A DNA stretch of 64,000 nt from Thermoactinomyces daqus (GTDB lineage: Bacteria > Bacillota > Bacilli > Thermoactinomycetales > Thermoactinomycetaceae). The notes under the pieces were generated by a model. The model had not been told where the DNA came from. It worked only from the letters and a program-made list of their open reading frames with translations, and searched no databases. The DNA lies in contig NZ_JPST01000008.1 of assembly GCF_000763315.1 (NCBI RefSeq), positions 1-64,000 on the forward strand, written 5' to 3'. A program made the translations under genes and the position numbers. Within the stretch, counting starts at the first letter, position 1. Each line of letters opens with the position of its first letter. This document shows positions 17,924 to 26,450 of the stretch, piece by piece.

Positions 17924-18821
17924 GACCATGATGCGACATTTTCGGGAAGCGTACCGCGGGGTGCGGCGAAATTCCTGGATGAGTTTTGCCGCAGTCAGCG
18001 CAGTGGCGGTAACGCTGTTCATCTTCGGGCTCTTTTTGATCACTGCCTTTAATGTCCGCTACATGGCAGGAGAACTGGAGAAGCAGGTTGCGATTCGCGC
18101 GGCACTCAGCCCGTCGATGACCGGAGCCCAGGAGCGGCAGCTCACAGAGCAGATTCAGCAGCTTCCGGGCGTTAAGAATGCGACGCTGATCCCCAAGAAC
18201 GTCGGCCTGAGGCAGATGCGCGATGAATGGGGACCGGGAGGAGAACAGCTGTTCAAGGATTTGGACGGAGAAGGGCAAAACCCGCTCCCGGATATCATTA
18301 CGGTTGAACCGACAGATCCGAAGAATGTCGAAAGCCTGAAGAAACAGATTGAGAATTTCGGCAGTGATAAAATTGAGCGCGTGGAAGCCGGTGAGGGCGT
18401 GACGGACAAGTTGCTCAATTTCTCCAGTATGCTGCGCAACATCGTCCTTATTTTCGGATTGGGATTGGCCGTGCTTGCGGCGTTCCTCATTTCCAATACG
18501 ATTAAGCTGACGATTATCGCCCGCCAGCGGGAAATCGAGATCCAGCGCCTGGTGGGAGCGAGCAACTGGTTTATCCGATGGCCGTTTTTCATTGAGGGGG
18601 CCTTCATCGGATTGGTCGGGGCTATTTTCCCGGTTGTGATCGTACTTACCATTTATCAGGTTTTCTATAATGTCCTCGGAGCCGGTGAAGCAGCAGCGAT
18701 TCTGAAACTGATGCCGGTCGTCTCCCTGGGGATTTATGTCACGATCAGTATTTTTGCACTGGGGGTTGCCATCGGAACGATCGGAAGTATCATTTCCGTT
18801 CGACGATTCCTGAAAGTGTAA
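17907..18821 (+). CDS. ftsX: cell division membrane protein FtsX
   Basis: Permease-like subunit that transmits FtsE ATP hydrolysis to an external hydrolase or its activator. It has one N-terminal membrane helix (around residues 22-45), an extracytoplasmic domain (about 50-175) and three C-terminal helices. ATG 17907 has GGGAGG upstream, giving about 304 residues. The genes immediately downstream encode coiled-coil M23 proteins, which are good candidates for its partners. The next gene begins two bases after its stop. Confidence 0.94.
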   Translation: MGMKIETMMRHFREAYRGVRRNSWMSFAAVSAVAVTLFIFGLFLITAFNVRYMAGELEKQVAIRAALSPSMTGAQERQLTEQIQQLPGVKNATLIPKNVGLRQMRDEWGPGGEQLFKDLDGEGQNPLPDIITVEPTDPKNVESLKKQIENFGSDKIERVEAGEGVTDKLLNFSSMLRNIVLIFGLGLAVLAAFLISNTIKLTIIARQREIEIQRLVGASNWFIRWPFFIEGAFIGLVGAIFPVVIVLTIYQVFYNVLGAGEAAAILKLMPVVSLGIYVTISIFALGVAIGTIGSIISVRRFLKV

Positions 18822-18823
18822 AA

Positions 18824-20002
18824 ATGATTGATTTGAGAAGGAGCAAGGTGAAGCAAAAACTTGTGGCTGGGATGTTTACTTTTGTGCTGGTTTTTTCTTT
18901 AATCCCCCATCCGAACACCTTTGCGAGCGCAAACTCCTCTGAGATCCAACAGAAAAAGGAAGTCATCAAAGAGCGAGATAAACAGATTTTACAGCTGGAA
19001 AAAAAGAAGAAACTGGCGCAGCAGGATCAGGCAGCGATTTTAACCCAAATTGAAACAACCAGAAAGCAACTGAACCAACTCGATTTGGAGGTCGCGCAGC
19101 TCGAACAGAGTGTGAATGAGGGTCAGGCGCAGGTGGCCAGGTTGAAGGAGCAAGTGGACAAGCGACGGCGGCTATATGTTGAACGGGTGCGCAATTACTA
19201 CCTGAAAGGGCGCATGTTCTATTTTTCCTTGCTTTTAAATTCTTCGTCATTTGGTCAGTTTTTGGAGCGATATGATATGCTGTCGATGATGAACAGAGCT
19301 GACCAAGAGGCGATTGCCGGGCTTACGCGAAAAAAAGCCGAACTGGAAAAGGCGGAACAGAAGCAAAAGGCAATGCTTGCGCAAATGAAGGATAAACAAG
19401 AGCGGGCAGAGAATCTTTATGCCAAATTGCAGGCTGACTACCGGGAGCATAAAGAGTTGATTGCCAAGCTGAGCCAAAGTGTGGAGAATTTAGAGGACGT
19501 CAATGCAAAAGAGCAGGCAGAATTGAACCGGCTCGTGGCCAAGGCGGAGCAGGATGCGGCACGCAAGGAGCAGCAGGGAGCGCGTTCTGCCCATCTCTCC
19601 GCCGGTGATGGAAAACTGTTGTGGCCGGTTGCCGGCGGTTTGATCACATCTCCGTACGGGATGCGCTATCACCCGATAAAACATACATACCGCATGCATG
19701 AAGGGATGGATATCGGCGCCGATTTGGGTGTGCCGATTCGTGCGGCGGAAGCAGGGGAAGTGATTGAAGCCCGGCCTTCCAACGGATATGGTTACATCAT
19801 CGTCATCTATCACGGAGACGGTTTGGCCACTCTTTATGCCCACATGTACGAGCAAACGGTCAAGGTTAAAAAGGGAGATGTCGTCAAACGAGGCCAGGTG
19901 ATCGCCGAAGTGGGAACCAATGGCGATTCCACCGCGCCACATCTCCACTTTGAGGTTCATGTGGATGGAAAAACCGTCAACCCTGCGCCGTATCTGAAAT
20001 AG
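18824..20002 (+). CDS. coiled-coil M23 (LytM) peptidase, EnvC/PcsB-like, first copy
   Basis: Secreted murein hydrolase or hydrolase activator. After a signal peptide (cleavage near residue 31, FASA), residues 35-260 are long coiled coil (KKEVIKERDKQILQLEKKKK). The LytM domain (about 285-390) keeps the metal and catalytic residues in MHEGMDIGA and APHLHFEVH, so it may be enzymatically active, unlike the degenerate E. coli EnvC. ATG 18824 lies two bases after the ftsX stop; GTG 18848 with AAGGAG upstream is the alternative. Family knowledge and position suggest that FtsEX controls it. Confidence 0.88.
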   Translation: MIDLRRSKVKQKLVAGMFTFVLVFSLIPHPNTFASANSSEIQQKKEVIKERDKQILQLEKKKKLAQQDQAAILTQIETTRKQLNQLDLEVAQLEQSVNEGQAQVARLKEQVDKRRRLYVERVRNYYLKGRMFYFSLLLNSSSFGQFLERYDMLSMMNRADQEAIAGLTRKKAELEKAEQKQKAMLAQMKDKQERAENLYAKLQADYREHKELIAKLSQSVENLEDVNAKEQAELNRLVAKAEQDAARKEQQGARSAHLSAGDGKLLWPVAGGLITSPYGMRYHPIKHTYRMHEGMDIGADLGVPIRAAEAGEVIEARPSNGYGYIIVIYHGDGLATLYAHMYEQTVKVKKGDVVKRGQVIAEVGTNGDSTAPHLHFEVHVDGKTVNPAPYLK

Positions 20003-20226
20003 GTTCCAATGGGGGAAGGGCGAGGGACGATCCCGTTGCAGTTTTTCGCGGTGGGGTCGGCTCTTCATTTTTTTGGTTTAGTTGATGAGATGAAAGAAAT
20101 CGTTGCTCCCTGATGCGGGATTTGTAGCTTTTCAGCGGTTTTTCGCGTTTGGTCTTTTGGGAAGGGACGACGGGGAACGCAGAAACCCTTTGCAGGAACA
20201 GCTCGATATGGGAGGCGCTTCAAACG

Positions 20227-21318
20227 ATGAAGAGGAGATGGTTGGCATTTACGCTGGCGGCAGCGTTGGCGGTCACCGGCGTTCCGGTCTCTGAAACACA
20301 CGCGGAAGTATCATCGGCAACGAGACAAAAAATTGACGAAATCCGAAAACAGAAGCAGTCCGTTTTGGAAGAGAAGAATCAAATTAATGAAAATATATCG
20401 AAGCAACAACAAATAATGGAAAACGCAAAGAAGAAAATCGAGGAAATCCAAAAAGAAGCGGACCCGATTGAGGAAAGATATCAGGAGAAATTAAAGGAAA
20501 AAGAGGAAGTTGACCAAAAATTTAAGGCTCGTATCCGCGTTTTGTATATGCAAGGGGAGACCAATTACCTGGCCCAGCTTCTCTCGGCCAATTCGTTTAA
20601 CCAATTCTTAAAACGGTTTGAGGTAGTCCGGTTGATCGCCGAGCGTGATTATGAACTGGTGGCGGAGCGGCAGAAAGTGCTGAACGATGTGCTGCGCGAG
20701 AAAGCCAAATTAGATGAAAAGATCAAGGAGCAAAACAAATACATTGAACAGGCAAATAAAGCTTATCAATCGTTGATGGCGCAACTGAACAAGACGAACT
20801 CACAATTGTCCAAGGTTGAAGCGATGGAAGATGATTATGAAGATGAAATCATCAAAATCAACTTGGCGGATTGGAAGGCAGGAAAACTGCATTTCCCGTG
20901 GACAGGTCCGCTGAGAAAACCGGTCAACGGGCCGGTCACATCCACTTTCGGCTGGCGTGTTCACCCGATTTTCCATACGAAAAAGCTTCATGAAGGAATG
21001 GATTTTGGCGGGAGCCTGGGGACACCGATCTATGCCGCGGCCGATGGCGTGGTTGTATCAAGCCGCCCCTCTTACGGGTATGGATGGCTGATCACGATTT
21101 ATCACGGGGATTATCACGGCAAGCCCTTCTTTACCCGTTACGCGCACAGCTACCCGTATCAGGTGAAAGTGAAAGTGGGTGAAGAGGTAAAAGCCGGACA
21201 ACAGATCACCTCCATGGGCAGCAACGGGAACTCCACCGGACCCCATTTGCACTTTGAAGTGCGGATCGGTTACGGGGACAGACCACAACCGTATAATCCA
21301 ATGGATTATATGAAGTAA
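20227..21318 (+). CDS. coiled-coil M23 (LytM) peptidase, EnvC/PcsB-like, second copy
   Basis: Paralogue of the preceding gene with the same layout: signal peptide (residues 1-26, MKRRWLAFTLAAALAVTG), coiled coil (about 30-220) and C-terminal LytM domain (about 250-362). The active-site segments LHEGMDFGG and TGPHLHFEVR are intact. The frame is open back to 20149, but the Lys-Arg signal peptide start at ATG 20227, with GGGAGG upstream at a rather long 11-base spacing, is preferred. It is 224 bases after the first copy. Two such proteins behind one ftsEX pair suggests division of labour or an old duplication. Confidence 0.87.
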   Translation: MKRRWLAFTLAAALAVTGVPVSETHAEVSSATRQKIDEIRKQKQSVLEEKNQINENISKQQQIMENAKKKIEEIQKEADPIEERYQEKLKEKEEVDQKFKARIRVLYMQGETNYLAQLLSANSFNQFLKRFEVVRLIAERDYELVAERQKVLNDVLREKAKLDEKIKEQNKYIEQANKAYQSLMAQLNKTNSQLSKVEAMEDDYEDEIIKINLADWKAGKLHFPWTGPLRKPVNGPVTSTFGWRVHPIFHTKKLHEGMDFGGSLGTPIYAAADGVVVSSRPSYGYGWLITIYHGDYHGKPFFTRYAHSYPYQVKVKVGEEVKAGQQITSMGSNGNSTGPHLHFEVRIGYGDRPQPYNPMDYMK

Positions 21319-21455
21319 CACGGATGGAGCGGTCGGTCGGACTGCTCCATTCTGCCAAGGGGCAGTATTTTTGATGACTATTTTCACATGTCAAATCATA
21401 AGTTGGAAATGTACAAGGCTCCGGGCAAACTATCTGTCTCAAGAGCGGCCAAAAG

Positions 21456-22925
21456 GTGGTGTTTACAATATTCAGAGGTAGAACGGTTGCGATCATCGTC
21501 GTTGTCGCCATGATTTTCAGCAGTTTGGGAACCGTGCTCGTGGTAGGGGACGGCGGGCTGCTCGATCAATGGAAAGCAGGGGCTTTGTTCTCAAGCGACC
21601 TGGCTCGGCAGGAAGCGGCTTTTGATGCCCATTCCGACAAATTGAAACAAGCCTTTGCCTTCATCAAGGCCAACTATGTTCACAATGTCAGCGACCAGAA
21701 GCTAATCGACGGCGCGATCTCCGGAATGGTCAATTCGCTGGGAGATCCGTTTTCCACTTATATGAGCCCGGATCAGGCCTCTCAATTCCAGGAAGATCTG
21801 AAGTCCAAATTTACCGGGATCGGTGCAGAAGTCACGATGAAAAACGGGCGCCTGACCATTGTATCACCGATTAAGGGCTCACCTGCGGAAAAAGCGGGAT
21901 TGCGCCCGGAAGATCAAGTGATCAAGGTGAACGGGCAAAGCCTGGAAGGAATGGACATCAACGAGGCGGTTGGCAAAATTCGCGGCCCCAAAGGAACCAA
22001 AGCGGTATTGGACATCATGCGGCCCGGTGTGCATGATCTTATTCACATCACGGTGGTACGCGATGAAATCGCCATGGAGACCGTAGAAGGCAAGATATTG
22101 CAAGACCGGATCGGGCGCATTACCATCAACCAGTTTTCTGAGGACACCGCAAAAGAGTTTCACAAAACCCTGGCCGGCCTGGAAAAACAGGGGATGAAAG
22201 GTTTGATCATCGATGTTCGCGGGAATCCTGGCGGAATTTTGCCGGTCGTGCTCGATATTCTGGATGAACTGGTTCCTCATCATTCGGTGGTGCTGATGAC
22301 CGAAGACCGAAACGGGAACAAGACGAAATTCACTTCCAAGCTGGATCAGCCCAAACCGTACCCGATCGCTGTGCTCATCGACGGAGGGAGCGCCAGCGCT
22401 TCGGAGATTCTGGCTGCCGGATTGAAAGAATCGGCCGGTGCCACCCTGATCGGCGAGCGGTCCTATGGCAAAGGAACCGTGCAAACGACGCAGGATTTCA
22501 AGGACGGCAGCAACATTAAGATGACGATTGCCAAATGGTTGACACCAAAAGGGAACTGGATCGATCAACATGGCGGCAGTAAGGGGATCCAGCCGGACGT
22601 GCCGGTTTCGCTGCCGGATTATGCGCAGGCGATTCCGCCACAGCCGTCAAAGCCGTTAAAACGGGATGACAACTCCGGTGATGTGAAAAACATGCAGATG
22701 ATCCTCGATGCACTGGGTTACAATCCGGGACGGCAGGATGGCTATTTTGACGGCCGTACCGAACAGGCGGTCAGGGAGTTCCAGGAGACGAAAAATCTTC
22801 CGGTCACCGGACAGTTTGACCGGAAAACCGCCGATCAGCTCCGTTCAGCGTTTATCGACTTCCTGCAGGACCCCAAAAATGACGTTCCGTTGCAAGTGGC
22901 GATTGAATGGATGAAGAAAAAATGA
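21456..22925 (+). CDS. C-terminal processing protease with PDZ and peptidoglycan-binding domains (CtpB type)
   Basis: Membrane-anchored serine protease of family S41. The N-terminal helix (residues 8-30) anchors it outside; a PDZ domain (about 105-185) recognises C-termini. The protease core carries the nucleophile in GGSASASEIL (near residue 312) and the base lysine in ERSYGKGTVQ (near 337). Residues 405-465 form a peptidoglycan-binding domain (MILDALGYNPGRQDGYFDG). In B. subtilis CtpB cleaves SpoIVFA during sporulation, and its gene also lies by ftsEX. The GTG start may be 21456 or 21459. A terminator follows at 22954. Confidence 0.93.
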   Translation: MVFTIFRGRTVAIIVVVAMIFSSLGTVLVVGDGGLLDQWKAGALFSSDLARQEAAFDAHSDKLKQAFAFIKANYVHNVSDQKLIDGAISGMVNSLGDPFSTYMSPDQASQFQEDLKSKFTGIGAEVTMKNGRLTIVSPIKGSPAEKAGLRPEDQVIKVNGQSLEGMDINEAVGKIRGPKGTKAVLDIMRPGVHDLIHITVVRDEIAMETVEGKILQDRIGRITINQFSEDTAKEFHKTLAGLEKQGMKGLIIDVRGNPGGILPVVLDILDELVPHHSVVLMTEDRNGNKTKFTSKLDQPKPYPIAVLIDGGSASASEILAAGLKESAGATLIGERSYGKGTVQTTQDFKDGSNIKMTIAKWLTPKGNWIDQHGGSKGIQPDVPVSLPDYAQAIPPQPSKPLKRDDNSGDVKNMQMILDALGYNPGRQDGYFDGRTEQAVREFQETKNLPVTGQFDRKTADQLRSAFIDFLQDPKNDVPLQVAIEWMKKK

Positions 22926-22953
22926 AATAAAGGGATTTTCCCTCTGAATGTAG

Positions 22954-22993
22954 AAATAACCCCAATAATTTCCTTTGGGGTTATTTTTTATTT
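22954..22993 (+). terminator. terminator after the CtpB-type protease
   Basis: AAATAACCCC (22954-22963) pairs perfectly with GGGGTTATTT (22977-22986), followed by TTTTATTT. Confidence 0.88.
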
Positions 22994-23094
22994 GAAGGCA
23001 GGCGTATTGAATTGCATGGTTGGAAAGCAGTAATCCCTCTGTTTAAGTCCAGTATTTGTGGCTGAGAAACATGCCTGATTTGGAGGAATGAAAG

Positions 23095-24255
23095 TTGGGT
23101 TTGTTGTGGAAGGCCCCACTTCCGTTCTTATGGGAGTGGTTTTCTGTGTTTTGGCATCCCGCCTATCTGTCGTCCGTCTGTTATTCGCTTGCTTATGCAG
23201 CCTGGCTGAAACATTATGAACAAAAGCGGTTTGGTTGTACTCTGAAGTCCCCAACATCCCTTTTTTTCCGGACTTTGTTCCTGGGGGCCGGTGCCGGTCT
23301 GTTCGTTTCGTTTTGTCTGCTTGTGTCTGACTGGGGAATTGGAGAGGAAGAATGGCTTTTCGTTCTCGGGTGTATGGCTTTGCTGGCGATTGCCGGATTT
23401 CGTTTCGTTTGCCTGGCTTATTCCGTCGGGCTGCTCTCCCTGGCCAGCCTTTTTTTGCGAATATTCCCTCTTCCGCCTGTCGGGGCTCCGTGGAATCAAC
23501 TGATCGGCCATTTGCAGCATTTTTCCATCGGCTACTGGCTTTGGCTGGTCGGGATTCTCCATCTGTTGGAATGGTTCCTGATCCGGCTGGACGGGGCTTA
23601 TGGTGCTTATCCGATCATTGCCGAACGAGCCGGCGGGCAAGAGGTGAACGGGCTGATGCTGCAACAGGGATGGCCGGTTCCCCTGCTTCTTTTTCATCAA
23701 GCCCATCCGTTTGCCCTGCCTGTTTTTCTGTCTTTCAGCAGCGTCACTCTCTCCAAACCGCTGAAACAGCAAAAACGGCTGGTTTCCACCTTGACTCTTC
23801 TTTATGGCCTCGGACTGTGCGCCATTTTGGGCCTGATGCGCGTTTGGGATGGAGCGGTCTGGATTGCCGCTGCCTTTGCGCTCATGGCCCATGAAATGAT
23901 TTATCAATGGGGGAGGATGGCTGAAAAGCGAAGGGAACCGATATACGTTTCCGATCAGAAGGGGATGAAGGTGCTGGCAGTGGTTCCCGGGTCGCCGGCA
24001 GCTGAGATGGGATTGAAAAGAGGGGATATCATCCAGCGGTTTAATGGCAGCCGCATCCGGACAATGGAGGATTTGATCCGCTGTTCGGAAAATGCCACTT
24101 TTTGCAAACTGGAAGTGCTCGATGAGCGGAACGACCACCATATTATGCAGAAAGTTTTGTATGAAGACGATCCCCGGCACTTGGGCGTGGTCGGAGCCAT
24201 TCCCGACCCGGAGGCGGAACCGATCGAAGAGTATAAAACGCTTTCCTCTCCCTGA
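23095..24255 (+). CDS. polytopic PDZ-domain protein, MinJ-like
   Basis: An integral membrane protein with several N-terminal helices (residues 10-270) and a C-terminal cytoplasmic PDZ domain (about 285-365, VVPGSPAAEMGLKRGDIIQ). This architecture and its place after the ctpB-type gene match B. subtilis MinJ, which links DivIVA to MinD and positions division. The start is TTG 23095 with TGGAGG eight bases upstream; the nearby ATG 23088 is in another frame. 386 residues. Identification rests mainly on architecture and synteny, so the exact function is inferred. Confidence 0.75.
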   Translation: MGLLWKAPLPFLWEWFSVFWHPAYLSSVCYSLAYAAWLKHYEQKRFGCTLKSPTSLFFRTLFLGAGAGLFVSFCLLVSDWGIGEEEWLFVLGCMALLAIAGFRFVCLAYSVGLLSLASLFLRIFPLPPVGAPWNQLIGHLQHFSIGYWLWLVGILHLLEWFLIRLDGAYGAYPIIAERAGGQEVNGLMLQQGWPVPLLLFHQAHPFALPVFLSFSSVTLSKPLKQQKRLVSTLTLLYGLGLCAILGLMRVWDGAVWIAAAFALMAHEMIYQWGRMAEKRREPIYVSDQKGMKVLAVVPGSPAAEMGLKRGDIIQRFNGSRIRTMEDLIRCSENATFCKLEVLDERNDHHIMQKVLYEDDPRHLGVVGAIPDPEAEPIEEYKTLSSP

Positions 24256-24305
24256 AACTTCCCGAATTACATGCAAATCAGCACGCCTGTTTGAAAGTTT
24301 ATCTT

Positions 24306-24335
24306 GAACCTCTGCTGCACGGGGTTCTTTTTTTT
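24306..24335 (+). terminator. terminator after the MinJ-like gene
   Basis: GAACC (24306-24310) and GGTTC (24323-24327) with extra GC pairing inside, followed by eight T. Confidence 0.7.
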
Positions 24336-24398
24336 CGCAGAAGGGAATCCTTGAGGCAGGAACCTGAGGCGTATAACGGAGGAACAGCACAAGTCACA

Positions 24399-24437
24399 GA
24401 ACTTACGTTCTCTTTATGTCAACCGATATGATATAAT
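24399..24437 (+). promoter_or_regulatory. SOS (LexA) box and -10 element of uvrBA
   Basis: GAAC-TTAC-GTTC (24399-24410) is a complete copy of the Gram-positive LexA core. A perfect TATAAT follows at 24432-24437, 28 bases before the uvrB start, so LexA would cover the -35 region. Confidence 0.8.
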
Positions 24438-24464
24438 ACGAAGAGTGGAAAAGAGGTGAATCGG

Positions 24465-26444
24465 ATGGAAAGGAAATTTGAGATCGTTTCTGAGTTTCAG
24501 CCTCAAGGAGATCAGCCGCAGGCCATTGATCAATTGGTAAAAGGCATCCGGGAGGGAAAGAGGTTTCAAACCCTGCTGGGTGCGACGGGTACAGGAAAAA
24601 CGTTTACGATTGCGCAGACCATTGCGCGTGTAAATAAACCGACTTTGGTGATTGCTCACAACAAGACGCTGGCGGCCCAGCTGTGCGGGGAGCTGAAGGA
24701 GTTTTTCCCGCATAACGCCGTTGAGTATTTTGTCAGCTATTATGATTATTATCAACCGGAAGCGTACGTTCCGGCGACGGACACGTATATCGAAAAAGAT
24801 GCCTCGATTAACGATGAGATTGACAAGCTGCGCCACTCCGCTACCAGCGCGCTGTTTGAGCGTCGCGATGTGATTATCGTTTCGAGTGTTTCCTGCATTT
24901 ATGGTTTGGGTTCACCGGAGGAATACCGCGACCTTGTTCTCTCTTTGCGCGTCGGTATGGAACGGGATCGGAACGAGATTTTGCGCAAACTGGTCGATAT
25001 CCAGTATCAGCGCAATGATTTGAACTTCACCCGCGGGACCTTTCGTGTGCGCGGGGATGTGGTGGAGATCTTCCCTGTTTCCCGGAGTGAGCAGGCGGTC
25101 AGGGTCGAATTTTTTGGTGATGAGATTGAACGGATTCGTGAAATCGATGTCCTGACCGGGGAAATTCTCGGGGAACGCGAGCATGTGGCCATCTTTCCGG
25201 CCTCTCACTATGTGGCAAGTTCCGGTGTGATGGACCGGGCGCTCAGGGATATCGAGGCGGAACTGGAAGAACGGTTGAAAGAGCTGAGGGATCAGGGCAA
25301 GCTGCTGGAGGCGCAGCGCCTTGAACAACGGACACGTTACGATATGGAAATGATGCGGGAAGTCGGTTTCTGTTCCGGCATCGAAAACTATTCACGTCAC
25401 CTGGTCGGGAAGAAGCCGGGCGAACCGCCGTATACCTTGCTTGACTTTTTCCCCGATGATTATTTGATGATCGTCGATGAGTCCCATGTGACAATTCCCC
25501 AGATTCGCGCAATGTACAACGGGGATCAGGCGCGGAAAGATGTCCTGGTGGAGCACGGATTCCGCCTCCCGTCCGCCAAGGATAACCGCCCGCTCAAATT
25601 TGAGGAATACGAGGACAAGATCAACCAGATCATTTTTGTTTCGGCCACGCCCGGACCTTATGAGCTGGAGAAAGCGCCGGAAGTGGTTGAACAGATTATC
25701 CGCCCCACCGGTCTGGTTGATCCGCAAATTCACATTCATCCCATCCAGGGACAGATCGACCACTTGATCGGGGAAATTCAAAAGAGGATCCAACGGAACG
25801 AGCGGGTTCTGGTTACCACCCTGACCAAAAAAATGGCGGAGGATTTGACGGATTACCTGAAGGAAATGGGGATTCGGGTGCGCTATTTGCATTCGGATAT
25901 CAAAACGATTGAACGGATGCAGATTTTGCGTGACTTGCGCCTGGGTGAATTTGATGTATTGATCGGCATTAACTTGCTTCGGGAAGGATTGGACTTGCCG
26001 GAAGTTTCCCTGGTCGCCATTCTCGATGCCGATAAGGAAGGATTCCTCCGTTCGGAACGCTCCCTGATCCAGACGATCGGGCGGGCGGCACGGAACGCCA
26101 ACGGAGAAGTGATCATGTACGCCGATACGATTACCGACTCGATGAAAAAAGCCATCGATGAGACGGAACGCCGGCGCAAAATCCAGATGGAATACAACCG
26201 GAAACACGGCATCGTGCCGCAGACGATCCGCAAGAAAGTGCATGAGATCATCGAAGCGACCAAAGTGGCGGAACAGCCGGCGGAATACGAAGCAAACAAA
26301 AAGGCGAAGGCATTGACGAAAAAAGAACGGATCAAGCTGATTGAATCTCTGGAGAAAGAGATGAAAAGTGCGGCCAAGGAACTCAATTTCGAGCGTGCAG
26401 CTGAATTGCGTGATCTGATCCTGGAACTGAAAGCGGAGGGTTAA
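24465..26444 (+). CDS. uvrB: excinuclease ABC subunit B
   Basis: Damage-verification helicase of nucleotide excision repair. Walker A ([12 protein letters not shown]), the beta-hairpin region ([11 protein letters not shown]) and helicase motifs [23 protein letters not shown] and [13 protein letters not shown] are all present; the C-terminal UVR motif ([18 protein letters not shown]) contacts UvrC. ATG 24465 has GAGGTG upstream and gives about 659 residues; the in-frame GTG at 24456 is the alternative. An SOS box controls it, and uvrA starts six bases after it. Confidence 0.97.
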   Translation: MERKFEIVSEFQPQGDQPQAIDQLVKGIREGKRFQTLLGATGTGKTFTIAQTIARVNKPTLVIAHNKTLAAQLCGELKEFFPHNAVEYFVSYYDYYQPEAYVPATDTYIEKDASINDEIDKLRHSATSALFERRDVIIVSSVSCIYGLGSPEEYRDLVLSLRVGMERDRNEILRKLVDIQYQRNDLNFTRGTFRVRGDVVEIFPVSRSEQAVRVEFFGDEIERIREIDVLTGEILGEREHVAIFPASHYVASSGVMDRALRDIEAELEERLKELRDQGKLLEAQRLEQRTRYDMEMMREVGFCSGIENYSRHLVGKKPGEPPYTLLDFFPDDYLMIVDESHVTIPQIRAMYNGDQARKDVLVEHGFRLPSAKDNRPLKFEEYEDKINQIIFVSATPGPYELEKAPEVVEQIIRPTGLVDPQIHIHPIQGQIDHLIGEIQKRIQRNERVLVTTLTKKMAEDLTDYLKEMGIRVRYLHSDIKTIERMQILRDLRLGEFDVLIGINLLREGLDLPEVSLVAILDADKEGFLRSERSLIQTIGRAARNANGEVIMYADTITDSMKKAIDETERRRKIQMEYNRKHGIVPQTIRKKVHEIIEATKVAEQPAEYEANKKAKALTKKERIKLIESLEKEMKSAAKELNFERAAELRDLILELKAEG

Positions 26445-26450
26445 AGGCAG

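Noticed and set aside
21325..21350. GGAGCGGTC/GACTGCTCC hairpin after the second M23 gene
   Set aside because: No T run follows, so it was not called a terminator.
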